55,132 nucleotides of DNA, taken from contig JAPLEZ010000083.1 of the NCBI GenBank assembly GCA_026390935.1, forward strand, positions 1-55,132, given 5' to 3'. The stretch's first letter is position 1. Each line of letters starts with the position of its first letter. Positions 7,151 to 16,958 of this stretch are shown piece after piece. The notes beneath the pieces are model-generated. The model saw only the letters and a list, made by a program, of their open reading frames with translations. It searched no databases and was not told the origin of the DNA. The position numbers were made by a program, and so were the translations under genes. Source of the DNA: Bacteroidota bacterium (lineage in GTDB: Bacteria > Bacteroidota > Bacteroidia > Flavobacteriales_C > GCA-002722245).

Positions 7151-10100
7151 TTGCCATTGAAATGGTTTAAATATAAAGTATTAATTCTAGTCGCGGGCTT
7201 ATTTTTAGTTCTGCCTCATTCTTCATTTTCTCAAACAAACACTGGTACTCCAAGTGCTTCCGAATTAAAGAAAAAATATAAAGAAGAAGCAAAAAGGAAG
7301 CAACAGGAGCGGGAAAAGGAAAGCAAAGAGTATCAAAAGCAGCTTAAGGAAAAGAAAAAAATTGCAGAAGAGCGTCAGAGACAGCTTAAAAAGGAAAATC
7401 AAATTGCAGAGGAAACCCGAAGAAAAGAGCGGGAACAGGCCGACAAGAACTTGAGGGAGGAAACTAAGCGGGCAAGAGAAGCGGAATTGAAAAAAGCTCA
7501 ACAATCCACAGAAGACGAGAAAAGAAAGGCGGAACAGATCAAGCGAGATTTGGTGCAGCAGGAAAGACACCGCAAAATGTTGGAAGCGGAAAGAGTTAAA
7601 CAAGAGAAGATAAAGTCGATCCAAGAAGAAAACCTAAAAAGAGAGCAAGAGAAGGATGCGAAGGCCGCTGCTGAAAAGCAGAAATTGAGAGCCGAAGAAG
7701 AGAAGTTGCAGAAAAAACAAGCGAAAATTGAAGCGGAAGCAGCCAAGATTGCCGAAAAAAGTAAGAAGTACAATGAAAGCAAGAAAGGCAATCAGAAGGA
7801 TTTAAATGAAATGGAAAAGGAGAAAGCTGCTAAAGCTGCCAAGGAGTTAGCGGAGAAGAAGGCGGCAGAAGACAAAAAGAAAATTCAAGGCAGTGTTGAA
7901 AAAGAGCAGGAAAAGGCAAGGATTCGCGCCGAGCAGGAGGAAGTGAATAAGAAAATTTTGGAATACAAAGAGAAGGAAAGGAAGGCGCAGGAAGATATTC
8001 AAAAATTTAAGCAGGAAGCAAAAGCTCGTCGCGATAAAGAAGAGGCTGATTACAAAGCCAAACAAGCTGAGTTGGCTGCCGAGTTGCAGCGTAAAAAAGA
8101 GATTGAGGCATTCAGACAGAAAAACAAAATGAAAGAGGAAGAGCTTTCTAAAAAGTTTGAGCAGGCCAAAGCCGGACAATCAGATCAAGAGAAATTGGAA
8201 CAGTTGAAAAGAGAGCAGGAACAAAAAGAGAAAGATGCCATTGCTTTAAAAGAGAAAGAAGAATTTGAGAAAAAACTAGCGGAAGTCAAGAAAAGTGGTA
8301 ATGTTGAATTGCAAAAAGCAATGGAAGAGGCTTCAAAAGCTGAAGCAAAATTAAAAGCTGAAAGAGACAGGGAAGAAGCTCAAGTGAGGAAGTTGGAAGA
8401 AAAGCGCAAGGAGAAAGCTTTAAAAGATCAACAAGAAAAAAAGCTCAGGGAAGAAAAGTTGCAGGAGAGGGAAGGAATTTCTGAAGAAAGGGAAGAGAAA
8501 AAACTGGTAAAGGAGGATGCTGCTGGAAAAAAGAAGGCCGAATATGAAAAACGTAAGCTGGAAGTTCAGGCAGAACAAGCCAAAGAACTAGAAGAAAAAA
8601 AGAGAGCGAAGGAAGCGTTGAAAGTCCAAAAGACTTTGGAAGCAGCTGAGCGCGCCGAACAAATAAAAAAGGAGACTGTGGAGACGATGAAGTTGGAAGA
8701 AGAAGCAAAGGCATTAAAAGCTCAAGCTGAGGTCACGCGCAAAGAGGAAATCAAAAAAAGAAAACTATTGCAACAAAATGCAAAGGAAGAGCTTGCCAAA
8801 AAGAAGGCAGATGAAAAGGAACAGAAAATCAAAGACGACATTTCTTCTGGCAATAAAGACGCGGAAAAATCTTTTACTACAAGAAAGAACAATGAAAGTA
8901 AGAGTGAAAAAGAGGAAAGTCAGAAAAAGGATATAAAGGAAAGTGAAGCTGATTTGAAGTTGCGTAAAGAAATTGAAAAAAGAATGGAGGATGAGCGAAA
9001 GCAAAGGGAAAAAGATGCGATGACCGCGAAATACGATGAGAAGAAAAAGAAGCTGAAAGAAAACATCAATAAGATTAAAGAGGAGAACGAAAAAATAGCA
9101 AAGGAAGAGGGTGCAAAAACAAATTCTGAAAAGGAAAAATTAAGCAAAGAGCAAATCGCACAGCAGGAAAGGGATAGGAAAACACAGCGTCAAAAAGAGC
9201 TACTAGCTCAAAAACAAGCTGAAAAGGAACAAGCTATTCAGAAGAAGAGAGATGAAGCAATGAAACTGGCTGAAATAAAAAATGAAGCTAAAAAAGAAAG
9301 AATCCAGCTGGAAGCTAAGTCGAGAGAATTAAAAGCTCAAAAGGATAAAGAGCGTGCGCTGAAATCTGAGAAGGATGAAAAAGGTAAAACAGAAAAATTG
9401 AAAAGCGACATCGAAAATAAATCTGTTGCACAGGATGATTCAAAAAAAGAACAGGAAATTAAAGATAAAATTAAGGAGCAGGCCAAAGAAAACGTAAATA
9501 GAGCCGCTAAGGAAGAACTTCGTCAGAAGAAAATGGCCGCCAAAGTGGAAGCGTTAAAAGAAAAAGAGAAGTTGGCCACTGAAAAAGTAAAAGAAAAATT
9601 AAGCAAGGACGAAGCTAACCATAAAGCAAATCCAGAAAACACAATGAGTTTTGAGGAGCAGGTGATCAAAGACTATTATGATGGTAAAAAAATAGGACTA
9701 TGGAGAAAAGCTGAAAAAGAAAAGATATTGGCTGAGCATCGCAAAAAAATGGATAAGGAAATTCAAGCGAAGAAAGACTCTATTGCTGAAAATATTGAAA
9801 AAATGAAGCAAGATCAGGGCAAAGCGGAAGAAGCTTCTTTGAATTCGGCAAGAGATCTTAAAAATATCGACGGTAAAATTAAGGAATTGGAAGAGCAGTT
9901 GCTGGTAGAGAAAGAGGCGAAATCCTTACTTGAAAAAAATCTTGTTAAACTAAAAGAATCTGGTTTAAGTGGATCCAACATTACGCTGGAGCTAAATATT
10001 TTGCAGAAACAAGCAGAAGAAAAGGGGAAAGAAATAGAAAGAATTGAGGAGGAGTTGGAAAAGCTGAAGGGGAGAGCTTCAATGATAAAAAGAAAAACCA

Positions 10101-12913
10101 AGGAAAAAGGAAAAGAATTAAAAGCACAGAAAGACGAAATGCTGAAGAAGAGCAATGAGGAGTTGAAAAAGTTGGAAGAAAAAGCGGCTATGAATAAAAT
10201 TGAATTGCCGTCGGAAAGAAAAGAGCGATTGAAAAGGGAAAAATTGGAGCAACAGCGCTTAAAGAACGACTACAAGGTAAAAATGGCCGAACAAAAGAAA
10301 AAGCTGAAAGACGCGTCGGTTGAAGCTTCTGCAGATAAGTCTGCAGAAGAAGTGCGAGATGTTAAATCGGATAAATTGAAAAAAGCTGAGGCGGAGTTCA
10401 ATAAAATGAATGCCGAAAAGGAAAGGGATAGTATAACTCGATTAAAGTTTAGAAATGATTTGGTTCGGGATAGCTTGAAAATGGCTGATCAGTTGGAAAA
10501 ACAAACAATTGCAACTGAAAAGAAAATTGAACGTGATAAAAAACTGGCAGAGCTCCGTCAGCAGCAGCAGACTTTTGCTAAGGAAGTAGAAGAGAAAAAA
10601 TTAAAACTACAAAAAGAAAAGCAAGAGTTGAGAGCTAAAAAACAACCTATTGAGGAGAAGAAGGTGATTATAAAGGAAGAAGAAGTTGTCAAAGAGGATT
10701 CTGAATTGGCAAAAAGGACCAAGGCTTTTGAAGAAACTAAAGCTAAGGAAATAGAAAAAATTAAGAAGGAAGAAGTCGAATTTGCAGCAGCAAAAGAAAA
10801 AACCAACATCGCAGAGAAATCAGTTGTTGATAAGAAATTATCAAAAAAAGAACTCCGCATCCAGGAGTTGAAGGATCGTATCGCGCAGTTGGAAACAAAG
10901 CTTAAGGATAATTATGGTCTGAAAGAAGATCTAGAAAAACAGGCTCAAGATATTAAGGAGAGGGGTACCGTGGATGACGCCATTGAGGATGCAAAAGTCA
11001 AGCGTAAAATCGCAGAAAAAAAACTAGAGATTGATCAGCTCTCAACGCAGCTAAAAGCTTTAAGAGATGAGTTGTCTAAAGAAGGTACTTCAGCAGTAGC
11101 TGATAAAGGAAAGACAGGTGCTTCAAAAGAATTAAATGTTGAAGAGCAGGCTCAGGCGCAAGCAAACGCTAAGGCTAAAAAAATTGCCGAAAAGCAAAAA
11201 CAAGCTGAAGAGGAAAGGGCCAGATTGGAAAAATTAAAATTAGCGAAGGAAAAAACAAAACAAGAGATTGAAGACGAGCAAAAGGCAATGGCCGAAAAAT
11301 CGGCAGCTAAGGATGCGGAATTTGAAAAAGAGAAAAAACAATTAGAAGAAGAGCGCAACGAGCTTTTAATTAAGGAGGAAAAAGAACAGAAACTTAAAGA
11401 AGAGCAAGATAAAATCAAGCAATTTGAAGAAAAATCGGCACTGGATAAGGCAGCTGCCATTGCACTAGCTAAAAAAGCTGCCGATTTAAAAGAACTAAAA
11501 AAGAAAGAAGAGTTGGATAAAATGAAGTTGGCAGCCACTGCTAAAGAGAGAGAAATTGCTGCTGAAAAATATCGTAGGGAAACAACTATCATGATTGCTG
11601 AAAAGGAAAGAGCTATACGTGATTCATTGCGATTAGTCTACCAAAATGTTGATAAGACCCACACCAATAATAAAGTTGCCTTTGACACTCTGGCGCAAAA
11701 GAAAGCCCAGGAAAATAAAAAATTACAAGATGAATATACATTGCTTAAAATCAAAAAAGAGCAAGAGCTTGCGCAAAAGAAAAAAGATCTTGATCTGAAA
11801 AAATCCAACGAGGTGAAAAAGCAAGTGGTAAAAGAAGTGAATGGAGAACAAGCGAAAAAAGCTCTTGAAGCAAAACTCAAGTACGAGGCTGAAGTAAGAA
11901 ACAACCAAAAGTTAGCAGCTAAAACATCTCAATTGAAAGATGAAGCTCGTCGTAAAGAGCTTGCCGACGCACAAAAAAGCAAAATTTATGAAAGGGAAAA
12001 AATGCTGGCGGCTAAGCAAAAGGCTCGCGAGGATTCGTTGCGATTGGTGAAAATCGCCTTTGACGACAAGCAAAAACCAATACAAGAGCAAATCACAAAG
12101 AAAATAACACAGCGTACAATTCTAGAAGATGATGTTGCCCGATTGAAAGAAAAAGAATTGGCAATTCTTCAAAATTACGTGAAGGAAAATGCGGCTTCAA
12201 AACAAATGAATTACGAGGCTACAAACACTGTTGGTATTGAAAAAATCAAGAAAACAGCACAAGTAGTTTTGCAGGAGAAAAAGGCTTTGGAAACTAAATT
12301 GCAGGCAAAAGAAAACTATTTGGTGCGTTTAGGTAAACAAGAGGAGTTGAATAAGATTCGACAAGAATTGAATCTCTTGCAATTTAAGCTCGATAATATG
12401 AATGCGAAAGCAGACACAAATGCTTTAAATGCTGTTTTGGTAGTGCAACATCAGAATATTGTGCAGTCAATGGAAAAAATAAAAAGTGAAATTTCTGTTT
12501 TAGAGGATGACATTAAGAAGAAAGAAGTTGAATACAGCAAAGAGCTGCAGCTCGCTAAACAAGAAGAGGATAAACAGAAAAAGGTAGAAGCGCAAAAGAA
12601 GAATTCGGGTCGTTCAATGAAGGATTTGAATTCACAATTGGAAACCTATCAAAAGCTTATGAAAGACGCTGCAACACCTGTAGAAAAGGAAAAGATTAGA
12701 AGGCAGATTGCAGAATTGGAAAAAAGTTATCCTGAAGGAGTATACGAGGAGTTGATTACTGAAAGCAACAGAACCATCAAAAAAGTTGTTGTAAGTAAAG
12801 GCGGGAAGGTAGTAATCTATAAAATGATAGTTTACGGTTGGGGTGGGGCTTTCTATTTTAAAAATGAAGTGAATGTTACTAAACAAGTGTTCGATAAAGA
12901 AACGTCCTATTAA
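7151..12913 (+). CDS. Giant exported coiled-coil protein of unknown function (1920 aa)
   Basis: A TTG start gives a signal peptide (LVAGLFLVLPHSSFS, cleaved about residue 28). There is no in-frame ATG nearby, and a TAA lies 15 bases upstream. The rest, to about residue 1850, is an almost unbroken Lys/Glu/Ala/Gln-rich helix with heptad-like spacing, predicted to form a very long coiled coil outside the cytoplasm. DSLRL/DSLK-type motifs recur (near residues 1103, 1490 and 1630). The last 60 residues differ: a small beta-rich module with VYGWGGAFYFKNEVN. There is no membrane anchor, no lipobox and no recognised T9SS domain. The coding strand is extremely purine-rich. cinA begins at the very next base. 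I do not recognise a function; a periplasmic or surface fibre or tether is a guess. Confidence 0.85.
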   Translation: MPLKWFKYKVLILVAGLFLVLPHSSFSQTNTGTPSASELKKKYKEEAKRKQQEREKESKEYQKQLKEKKKIAEERQRQLKKENQIAEETRRKEREQADKNLREETKRAREAELKKAQQSTEDEKRKAEQIKRDLVQQERHRKMLEAERVKQEKIKSIQEENLKREQEKDAKAAAEKQKLRAEEEKLQKKQAKIEAEAAKIAEKSKKYNESKKGNQKDLNEMEKEKAAKAAKELAEKKAAEDKKKIQGSVEKEQEKARIRAEQEEVNKKILEYKEKERKAQEDIQKFKQEAKARRDKEEADYKAKQAELAAELQRKKEIEAFRQKNKMKEEELSKKFEQAKAGQSDQEKLEQLKREQEQKEKDAIALKEKEEFEKKLAEVKKSGNVELQKAMEEASKAEAKLKAERDREEAQVRKLEEKRKEKALKDQQEKKLREEKLQEREGISEEREEKKLVKEDAAGKKKAEYEKRKLEVQAEQAKELEEKKRAKEALKVQKTLEAAERAEQIKKETVETMKLEEEAKALKAQAEVTRKEEIKKRKLLQQNAKEELAKKKADEKEQKIKDDISSGNKDAEKSFTTRKNNESKSEKEESQKKDIKESEADLKLRKEIEKRMEDERKQREKDAMTAKYDEKKKKLKENINKIKEENEKIAKEEGAKTNSEKEKLSKEQIAQQERDRKTQRQKELLAQKQAEKEQAIQKKRDEAMKLAEIKNEAKKERIQLEAKSRELKAQKDKERALKSEKDEKGKTEKLKSDIENKSVAQDDSKKEQEIKDKIKEQAKENVNRAAKEELRQKKMAAKVEALKEKEKLATEKVKEKLSKDEANHKANPENTMSFEEQVIKDYYDGKKIGLWRKAEKEKILAEHRKKMDKEIQAKKDSIAENIEKMKQDQGKAEEASLNSARDLKNIDGKIKELEEQLLVEKEAKSLLEKNLVKLKESGLSGSNITLELNILQKQAEEKGKEIERIEEELEKLKGRASMIKRKTKEKGKELKAQKDEMLKKSNEELKKLEEKAAMNKIELPSERKERLKREKLEQQRLKNDYKVKMAEQKKKLKDASVEASADKSAEEVRDVKSDKLKKAEAEFNKMNAEKERDSITRLKFRNDLVRDSLKMADQLEKQTIATEKKIERDKKLAELRQQQQTFAKEVEEKKLKLQKEKQELRAKKQPIEEKKVIIKEEEVVKEDSELAKRTKAFEETKAKEIEKIKKEEVEFAAAKEKTNIAEKSVVDKKLSKKELRIQELKDRIAQLETKLKDNYGLKEDLEKQAQDIKERGTVDDAIEDAKVKRKIAEKKLEIDQLSTQLKALRDELSKEGTSAVADKGKTGASKELNVEEQAQAQANAKAKKIAEKQKQAEEERARLEKLKLAKEKTKQEIEDEQKAMAEKSAAKDAEFEKEKKQLEEERNELLIKEEKEQKLKEEQDKIKQFEEKSALDKAAAIALAKKAADLKELKKKEELDKMKLAATAKEREIAAEKYRRETTIMIAEKERAIRDSLRLVYQNVDKTHTNNKVAFDTLAQKKAQENKKLQDEYTLLKIKKEQELAQKKKDLDLKKSNEVKKQVVKEVNGEQAKKALEAKLKYEAEVRNNQKLAAKTSQLKDEARRKELADAQKSKIYEREKMLAAKQKAREDSLRLVKIAFDDKQKPIQEQITKKITQRTILEDDVARLKEKELAILQNYVKENAASKQMNYEATNTVGIEKIKKTAQVVLQEKKALETKLQAKENYLVRLGKQEELNKIRQELNLLQFKLDNMNAKADTNALNAVLVVQHQNIVQSMEKIKSEISVLEDDIKKKEVEYSKELQLAKQEEDKQKKVEAQKKNSGRSMKDLNSQLETYQKLMKDAATPVEKEKIRRQIAELEKSYPEGVYEELITESNRTIKKVVVSKGGKVVIYKMIVYGWGGAFYFKNEVNVTKQVFDKETSY

Positions 12914-14146
12914 ATGAAAGCGGCAATATTAACCATAGGAGATGAATTGTTGATTGGTCAGGTGGTAGATACCAATTCTTCATGGATGGCCCAGCAATTG
13001 AATCTTGTAGGAATTAAGGTGGAAGAGAAAATTGGAGTGGGAGATGATGCTTCAGTCATAAAAGAGGCCTTAAGCAGATTGTTGAATAAAGTTGATTTTG
13101 TTTTAATTACAGGCGGACTAGGACCAACCAAAGATGACATTACAAAATCCACACTTACTGAATTTTTTCAAGATAAGCTGGTATTGCATGAAGGTTCTTT
13201 GGAAAATGTAAAAAGGATTTTTGCTACCATAGGCCGCGAACCTAATGCTGTCAATATTCAGCAAGCTATGCAACCTTCAAAAGCACTTGTCTTTGTCAAT
13301 CAAAACGGTACTGCATCAGGTATGTGCTTTGATGTTGATGGAAAAATGGTGGTTTCAATGCCTGGAGTTCCTTTTGAAATGAAAGCGATGCTGCTCAATC
13401 AGGTACTTCCAATGGCGCTAAAGCGATTTAGGAAAATTGATATAATTCACAAAACAATTTGCGCGCAGGGCATTGGCGAAACTTATGTTGCCGAAAAAAT
13501 CGCCGACATTGAAGCTTCGTTGCCTGATTATATTAAGCTCGCTTATCTTCCGTCTGTCGGATTATTAAGATTACGACTCTCGGGTTATGGTGCGGCATCT
13601 AGGCAAGAAGTAGATGATTATTCTAATCAAATAGTGGAGAGGATATCAGCTCATGTTTTTGGATTTGGAGATGATATTTTGCAGGACGTGCTCGGGCAGC
13701 TATTGATACAACAAGGGAAATCAATATCCACAGCCGAAAGTTGTACCGGTGGATACATCGGTCATTTGCTTACTTCGGTGCCTGGAAGTTCTCAATATTA
13801 TTTGGGTGGAACAATCGCTTATTCGAATGAAGTAAAAGTGAAGCAATTGGGAGTAAATAAACAAGATTTAGAAAAATTTGGAGCGGTAAGCAAGGAGGTT
13901 GTGGAGCAAATGGCGATCGGGGTATTAAAAAATACAGGGTCTGATTACGCCATTGCAACATCAGGGATAGCAGGTCCGACAGGCGGTTCAGTTGAAAAAC
14001 CGCTAGGTCTTGTTTGGATTGCTTTAGCAGGAAAAAGTGGAATATTCTCAAAAGATTTTAAATTTGGCGACAATCGGGAAAGAAATATTCAGAGAGCTGC
14101 TTTAACCGCTCTTAATCTTTTGCGAAAAGAATTATTAAAAAAGTAA
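12914..14146 (+). CDS. cinA: CinA family protein (NMN deamidase / damage-inducible CinA)
   Basis: 410 residues with both CinA domains. The N-terminal molybdopterin-binding-like domain (about 1-170) has AILTIGDELLIGQVVDTN and LITGGLGPTKDD. The C-terminal PncC-type domain (about 255-410) has STAESCTGG (Cys277) and ATSGIAGPTGG. The C-domain hydrolyses nicotinamide mononucleotide to nicotinate mononucleotide in NAD recycling; full-length proteins also carry an ADP-ribose pyrophosphatase activity. The ATG directly follows the stop of the giant coiled-coil gene with no gap, and terC follows after one base, so the three are likely co-transcribed. Confidence 0.95.
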   Translation: MKAAILTIGDELLIGQVVDTNSSWMAQQLNLVGIKVEEKIGVGDDASVIKEALSRLLNKVDFVLITGGLGPTKDDITKSTLTEFFQDKLVLHEGSLENVKRIFATIGREPNAVNIQQAMQPSKALVFVNQNGTASGMCFDVDGKMVVSMPGVPFEMKAMLLNQVLPMALKRFRKIDIIHKTICAQGIGETYVAEKIADIEASLPDYIKLAYLPSVGLLRLRLSGYGAASRQEVDDYSNQIVERISAHVFGFGDDILQDVLGQLLIQQGKSISTAESCTGGYIGHLLTSVPGSSQYYLGGTIAYSNEVKVKQLGVNKQDLEKFGAVSKEVVEQMAIGVLKNTGSDYAIATSGIAGPTGGSVEKPLGLVWIALAGKSGIFSKDFKFGDNRERNIQRAALTALNLLRKELLKK

Positions 14147-14147
14147 G

Positions 14148-14879
14148 ATGACTATAGTTGATGTTTTATTAGGGGTTACCACCCTCACCTTCATGGAAAT
14201 AGTATTGGGGATAGATAATATTATTTTTATCGCCATCATTGCCAATAAGTTACCTAAGCACGAACAGCCCAAAGCCAGAAGGATAGGTCTCACTTTCGCT
14301 TTAGTAGTGCGTATCATTTTGTTGATTTTTATCACACAATTGATGACTTTGAAGGCGCCGCTGTTTTACCTTCCCTTGCCTGATCATCCATCAGGAGAGG
14401 ATATGGTAGGAATTAGTTTGAAGGGGCTGATTCTCCTTGCGGGAGGTGTTTTTCTTTTAATTAAAAGTACGTTGGAGATTCATGAAAAGATCACCCACAA
14501 AGAAAAGGAAGTCACCACCAAAGGAGGGAATACCATGTCGAAAATTATTCTTCAAATTGTACTGATAGACATTGTTTTTTCATTTGACTCTATTCTTACA
14601 GCCATCGGATTGGCGCAGGATCAAGTGGGGATCATGATTGCTGCGGTGGTGGTGTCAATGATCATCATGATGTTTTTTTCGGGGCCGATTTCCAACTTTA
14701 TTAACAAACATCCTACACTTCAAGTGCTGGCGTTGTCATTTCTGATCATGATAGGCTTGATGTTGGTGCTAGAGGGACTGGAGTATCACTTCCCAAAAAA
14801 TTATTTGTACGTCGCTATAGCCTTCTCTTTTGGAATAGAGTTGCTGAATATGCGAATGCGGAAAAACGAAAACAAATAA
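14148..14879 (+). CDS. TerC family integral membrane protein
   Basis: 243 residues with about seven transmembrane segments. The TerC hallmarks are present: acidic motifs inside membrane helices, VLGIDNI (Asp23) in the first and VFSFDSI near residue 145. The family is linked to metal-ion (manganese) export and to folding of secreted proteins, and older members to tellurite resistance; which applies here is unknown. It starts one base after cinA, in the same operon. Length is typical of the short TerC form without CBS domains. Confidence 0.92.
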   Translation: MTIVDVLLGVTTLTFMEIVLGIDNIIFIAIIANKLPKHEQPKARRIGLTFALVVRIILLIFITQLMTLKAPLFYLPLPDHPSGEDMVGISLKGLILLAGGVFLLIKSTLEIHEKITHKEKEVTTKGGNTMSKIILQIVLIDIVFSFDSILTAIGLAQDQVGIMIAAVVVSMIIMMFFSGPISNFINKHPTLQVLALSFLIMIGLMLVLEGLEYHFPKNYLYVAIAFSFGIELLNMRMRKNENK

Positions 14880-14938
14880 CAAGAACTTTTGCCAAAGTTT
14901 TGATCTTTGAGAAAAATATATGATCTTTGGCATCAGTC

Positions 14939-15178
14939 ATGTCTAAAGTTTGTCAGATTACTGGAAAAAGAGCGATATCAGGAAACAATGTTTCCCACGC
15001 CCATAACAAAACAAAAAGAAAGTTTTATCCAAATCTTTTCGAGAAGAGATTCTTCATCGAAGGTGAGCAAAAGTGGGTGAAATTGAAGGTTTCTTCTGCA
15101 GGTTTGAAGTTGATTGATAAAAAAGGTGTTGCTGCGGTGATCAAAGAAGCTAAAGAAAAAGGGTTTCTTAAGAAATAA
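14939..15178 (+). CDS. rpmB: 50S ribosomal protein L28
   Basis: 79 residues starting [11 protein letters not shown], the standard L28 N-terminus, then [18 protein letters not shown]. An upstream TTG in frame would add four residues and is unlikely. In many Bacteroidota rpmB is followed by rpmG and a small DUF4295 gene; here it stands alone and is closed by a strong terminator. The 59-bp gap after terC includes a weak -7-like TGATCTTTG at about 14921-14929. Confidence 0.96.
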   Translation: MSKVCQITGKRAISGNNVSHAHNKTKRKFYPNLFEKRFFIEGEQKWVKLKVSSAGLKLIDKKGVAAVIKEAKEKGFLKK

Positions 15179-15201
15179 TTTTTTGAAGTATTTTATATGT
15201 G

Positions 15202-15238
15202 CATTGTCCCGCTGAATAGGCGGGACAATGTTTTTTTT
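15202..15238 (+). terminator. Strong rho-independent terminator of rpmB
   Basis: CATTGTCCCGC and GCGGGACAATG form a perfect 11-bp stem around TGAATAG, followed by eight T. It starts 23 bp after the rpmB stop and ends only 11 bp before the start codon of the next gene. Confidence 0.95.
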
Positions 15239-15249
15239 ATTCCATCCTC

Positions 15250-16902
15250 TTGCAAAGATCTATACTTATATCAGTTTTTTTCTTCTTTGTTTCTTTTCTT
15301 TCTGTTGCTCAATACTCTCGTGCCGACTCATTGCGAGGCGCATTAAATCCTGATCGTACTTGTTTTGATGTTCATTTTTACCACCTGAATATTTCAGTGG
15401 ATACCGCTGCAAAATCAATCGCTGGATACAATGAAATTGTTTTTACTGTACTCAATCAAACAGAAAGAATCCAATTGGATTTGTTTTCGAACATGACAAT
15501 TGATTCAATTGTTTTTCATCGATTAAAATTATCATATACTCGTGAGTTTAATGCAGTTTTAGTTGATTTTCCTGGTTATTTGATGCAAGGAGTGCAGGAG
15601 AAAGTGCGCGTATATTATCATGGTCAGCCTGTTCAGGCAAAGAAAGCACCTTGGGATGGTGGTTTCGTTTGGAAAAAAGACAAAAATGGCAATCCATGGA
15701 TTGGTGTGGCGTGCGAAGGTATAGGAGCAAGTTTGTGGTGGCCGAATAAGGATCACTTGTCGGATGAGCCAGACAGTATGCGAATCAGCTGCGAAGTGCC
15801 GAATGGCTTGCAATGTATTTCCAATGGAACGTTACTAATGACCCAAGAAGGAAAAAAGGGCACTATTTTTCATTGGAAGGTGCATTATCCTATTAATAAT
15901 TACAATGTCACATTAAACATAGGCAACTACGTTCTTTTTTCAGAAGATTACATTTCAGGCAATGACACGCTCAATTGTGATTATTATGTGTTGCCTCATA
16001 ATTTGGAAAAAGCCAAAGCGCAATTCAAACAAGTAAAGCCAATGCTTGCTATTTATGAGGATTTGTTCGGGCGCTATCCTTTCTGGAAAGATGGTTATGC
16101 ATTGGTGGAAACACCTTATTTAGGAATGGAGCATCAGGGAGCAATTTCTTATGGAAATAAATATATGCCCGGCTATATGGGGCATCATCCGGAGGGAATT
16201 GATTTTGATTACATTATTATTCATGAATCTGGTCACGAGTACTGGGGCAATAGCTTGAGCGTAAAAGATTTGGCCGATATGTGGATTCACGAAGGCTTCT
16301 GTACCTACACTGAGGCCTTGTATGTGGAGAAATTTTACGGATACGAAACAGCTATTAAATATTTAAAGGCGCAATTGCCGGGTATTGATAACGATAAGCC
16401 GATCATTGCTAATTACGATGTTAATGAAGAAGGAAGTAACGATAGATATCCAAAAGGTTCATGGATGTTGCACACCATTCGCAATTTAGTTAACAACGAT
16501 TCTTTGTGGTTCGCTACTATCAAAGGAATTACCACAGATTTCAAATGCACAAACGTGGATTCAAAAATGATTGAGAAGTACATGGAGAAGAAATTAGGTG
16601 TAGAACTTACGCCTGTTTTTGATCTTTATCTCCGTCATAAGGAAATTCCTGTGTTGAAAGTAGAGTTCGAAAAATCATGTCGCAACGTGAAATTGAACTG
16701 CAGAATGGAAAGTGTAGTTGATGGTTTTCATCTTCCTGTGAAATATTCAGTAGATGGTGGAATAAGCTGGAAGTTGCTGTTTTCTGGATCTGATGAAACG
16801 TCATTTATTGTTACAAAAAAAGAGTTCAAGCAAATTCAATTTTCCAATGATTTGTATCTTTTTAAAGTGGAAATGTTTGCAAAAGAAAAGGTTAAGAAAT
16901 AA
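15250..16902 (+). CDS. Exported M1 family metallopeptidase (aminopeptidase-like)
   Basis: 550 residues. A signal peptide (SILISVFFFFVSFLSVAQ) precedes an M1 N-terminal beta domain and a zinc peptidase domain. The zinc motif is HESGH at 325-329 with the third ligand Glu348 exactly 18 residues on (WIHEGF). The substrate-recognition loop is GMEHQGAI (292-299), the family's GAMEN position. It should release N-terminal residues from peptides in the periplasm or outside. The end lacks the large ERAP-type helical domain, so it is the short bacterial form, and no T9SS domain is visible. The start is TTG at 15250; no ATG gives a signal peptide. Confidence 0.92.
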   Translation: MQRSILISVFFFFVSFLSVAQYSRADSLRGALNPDRTCFDVHFYHLNISVDTAAKSIAGYNEIVFTVLNQTERIQLDLFSNMTIDSIVFHRLKLSYTREFNAVLVDFPGYLMQGVQEKVRVYYHGQPVQAKKAPWDGGFVWKKDKNGNPWIGVACEGIGASLWWPNKDHLSDEPDSMRISCEVPNGLQCISNGTLLMTQEGKKGTIFHWKVHYPINNYNVTLNIGNYVLFSEDYISGNDTLNCDYYVLPHNLEKAKAQFKQVKPMLAIYEDLFGRYPFWKDGYALVETPYLGMEHQGAISYGNKYMPGYMGHHPEGIDFDYIIIHESGHEYWGNSLSVKDLADMWIHEGFCTYTEALYVEKFYGYETAIKYLKAQLPGIDNDKPIIANYDVNEEGSNDRYPKGSWMLHTIRNLVNNDSLWFATIKGITTDFKCTNVDSKMIEKYMEKKLGVELTPVFDLYLRHKEIPVLKVEFEKSCRNVKLNCRMESVVDGFHLPVKYSVDGGISWKLLFSGSDETSFIVTKKEFKQIQFSNDLYLFKVEMFAKEKVKK

Positions 16903-16958
16903 AATGAAAAAATTGAATAGTTTCTTATACTTTTAAATTCTGTTTTATAGCTAGAGAA

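Noticed and set aside
7265-11908. Many long minus-strand reading frames rich in Phe, Ser and Leu opposite the giant coiled-coil gene
   Set aside because: They are the complement of a purine-rich Lys/Glu coding strand, which produces few stops; they have no start context and no recognisable proteins.
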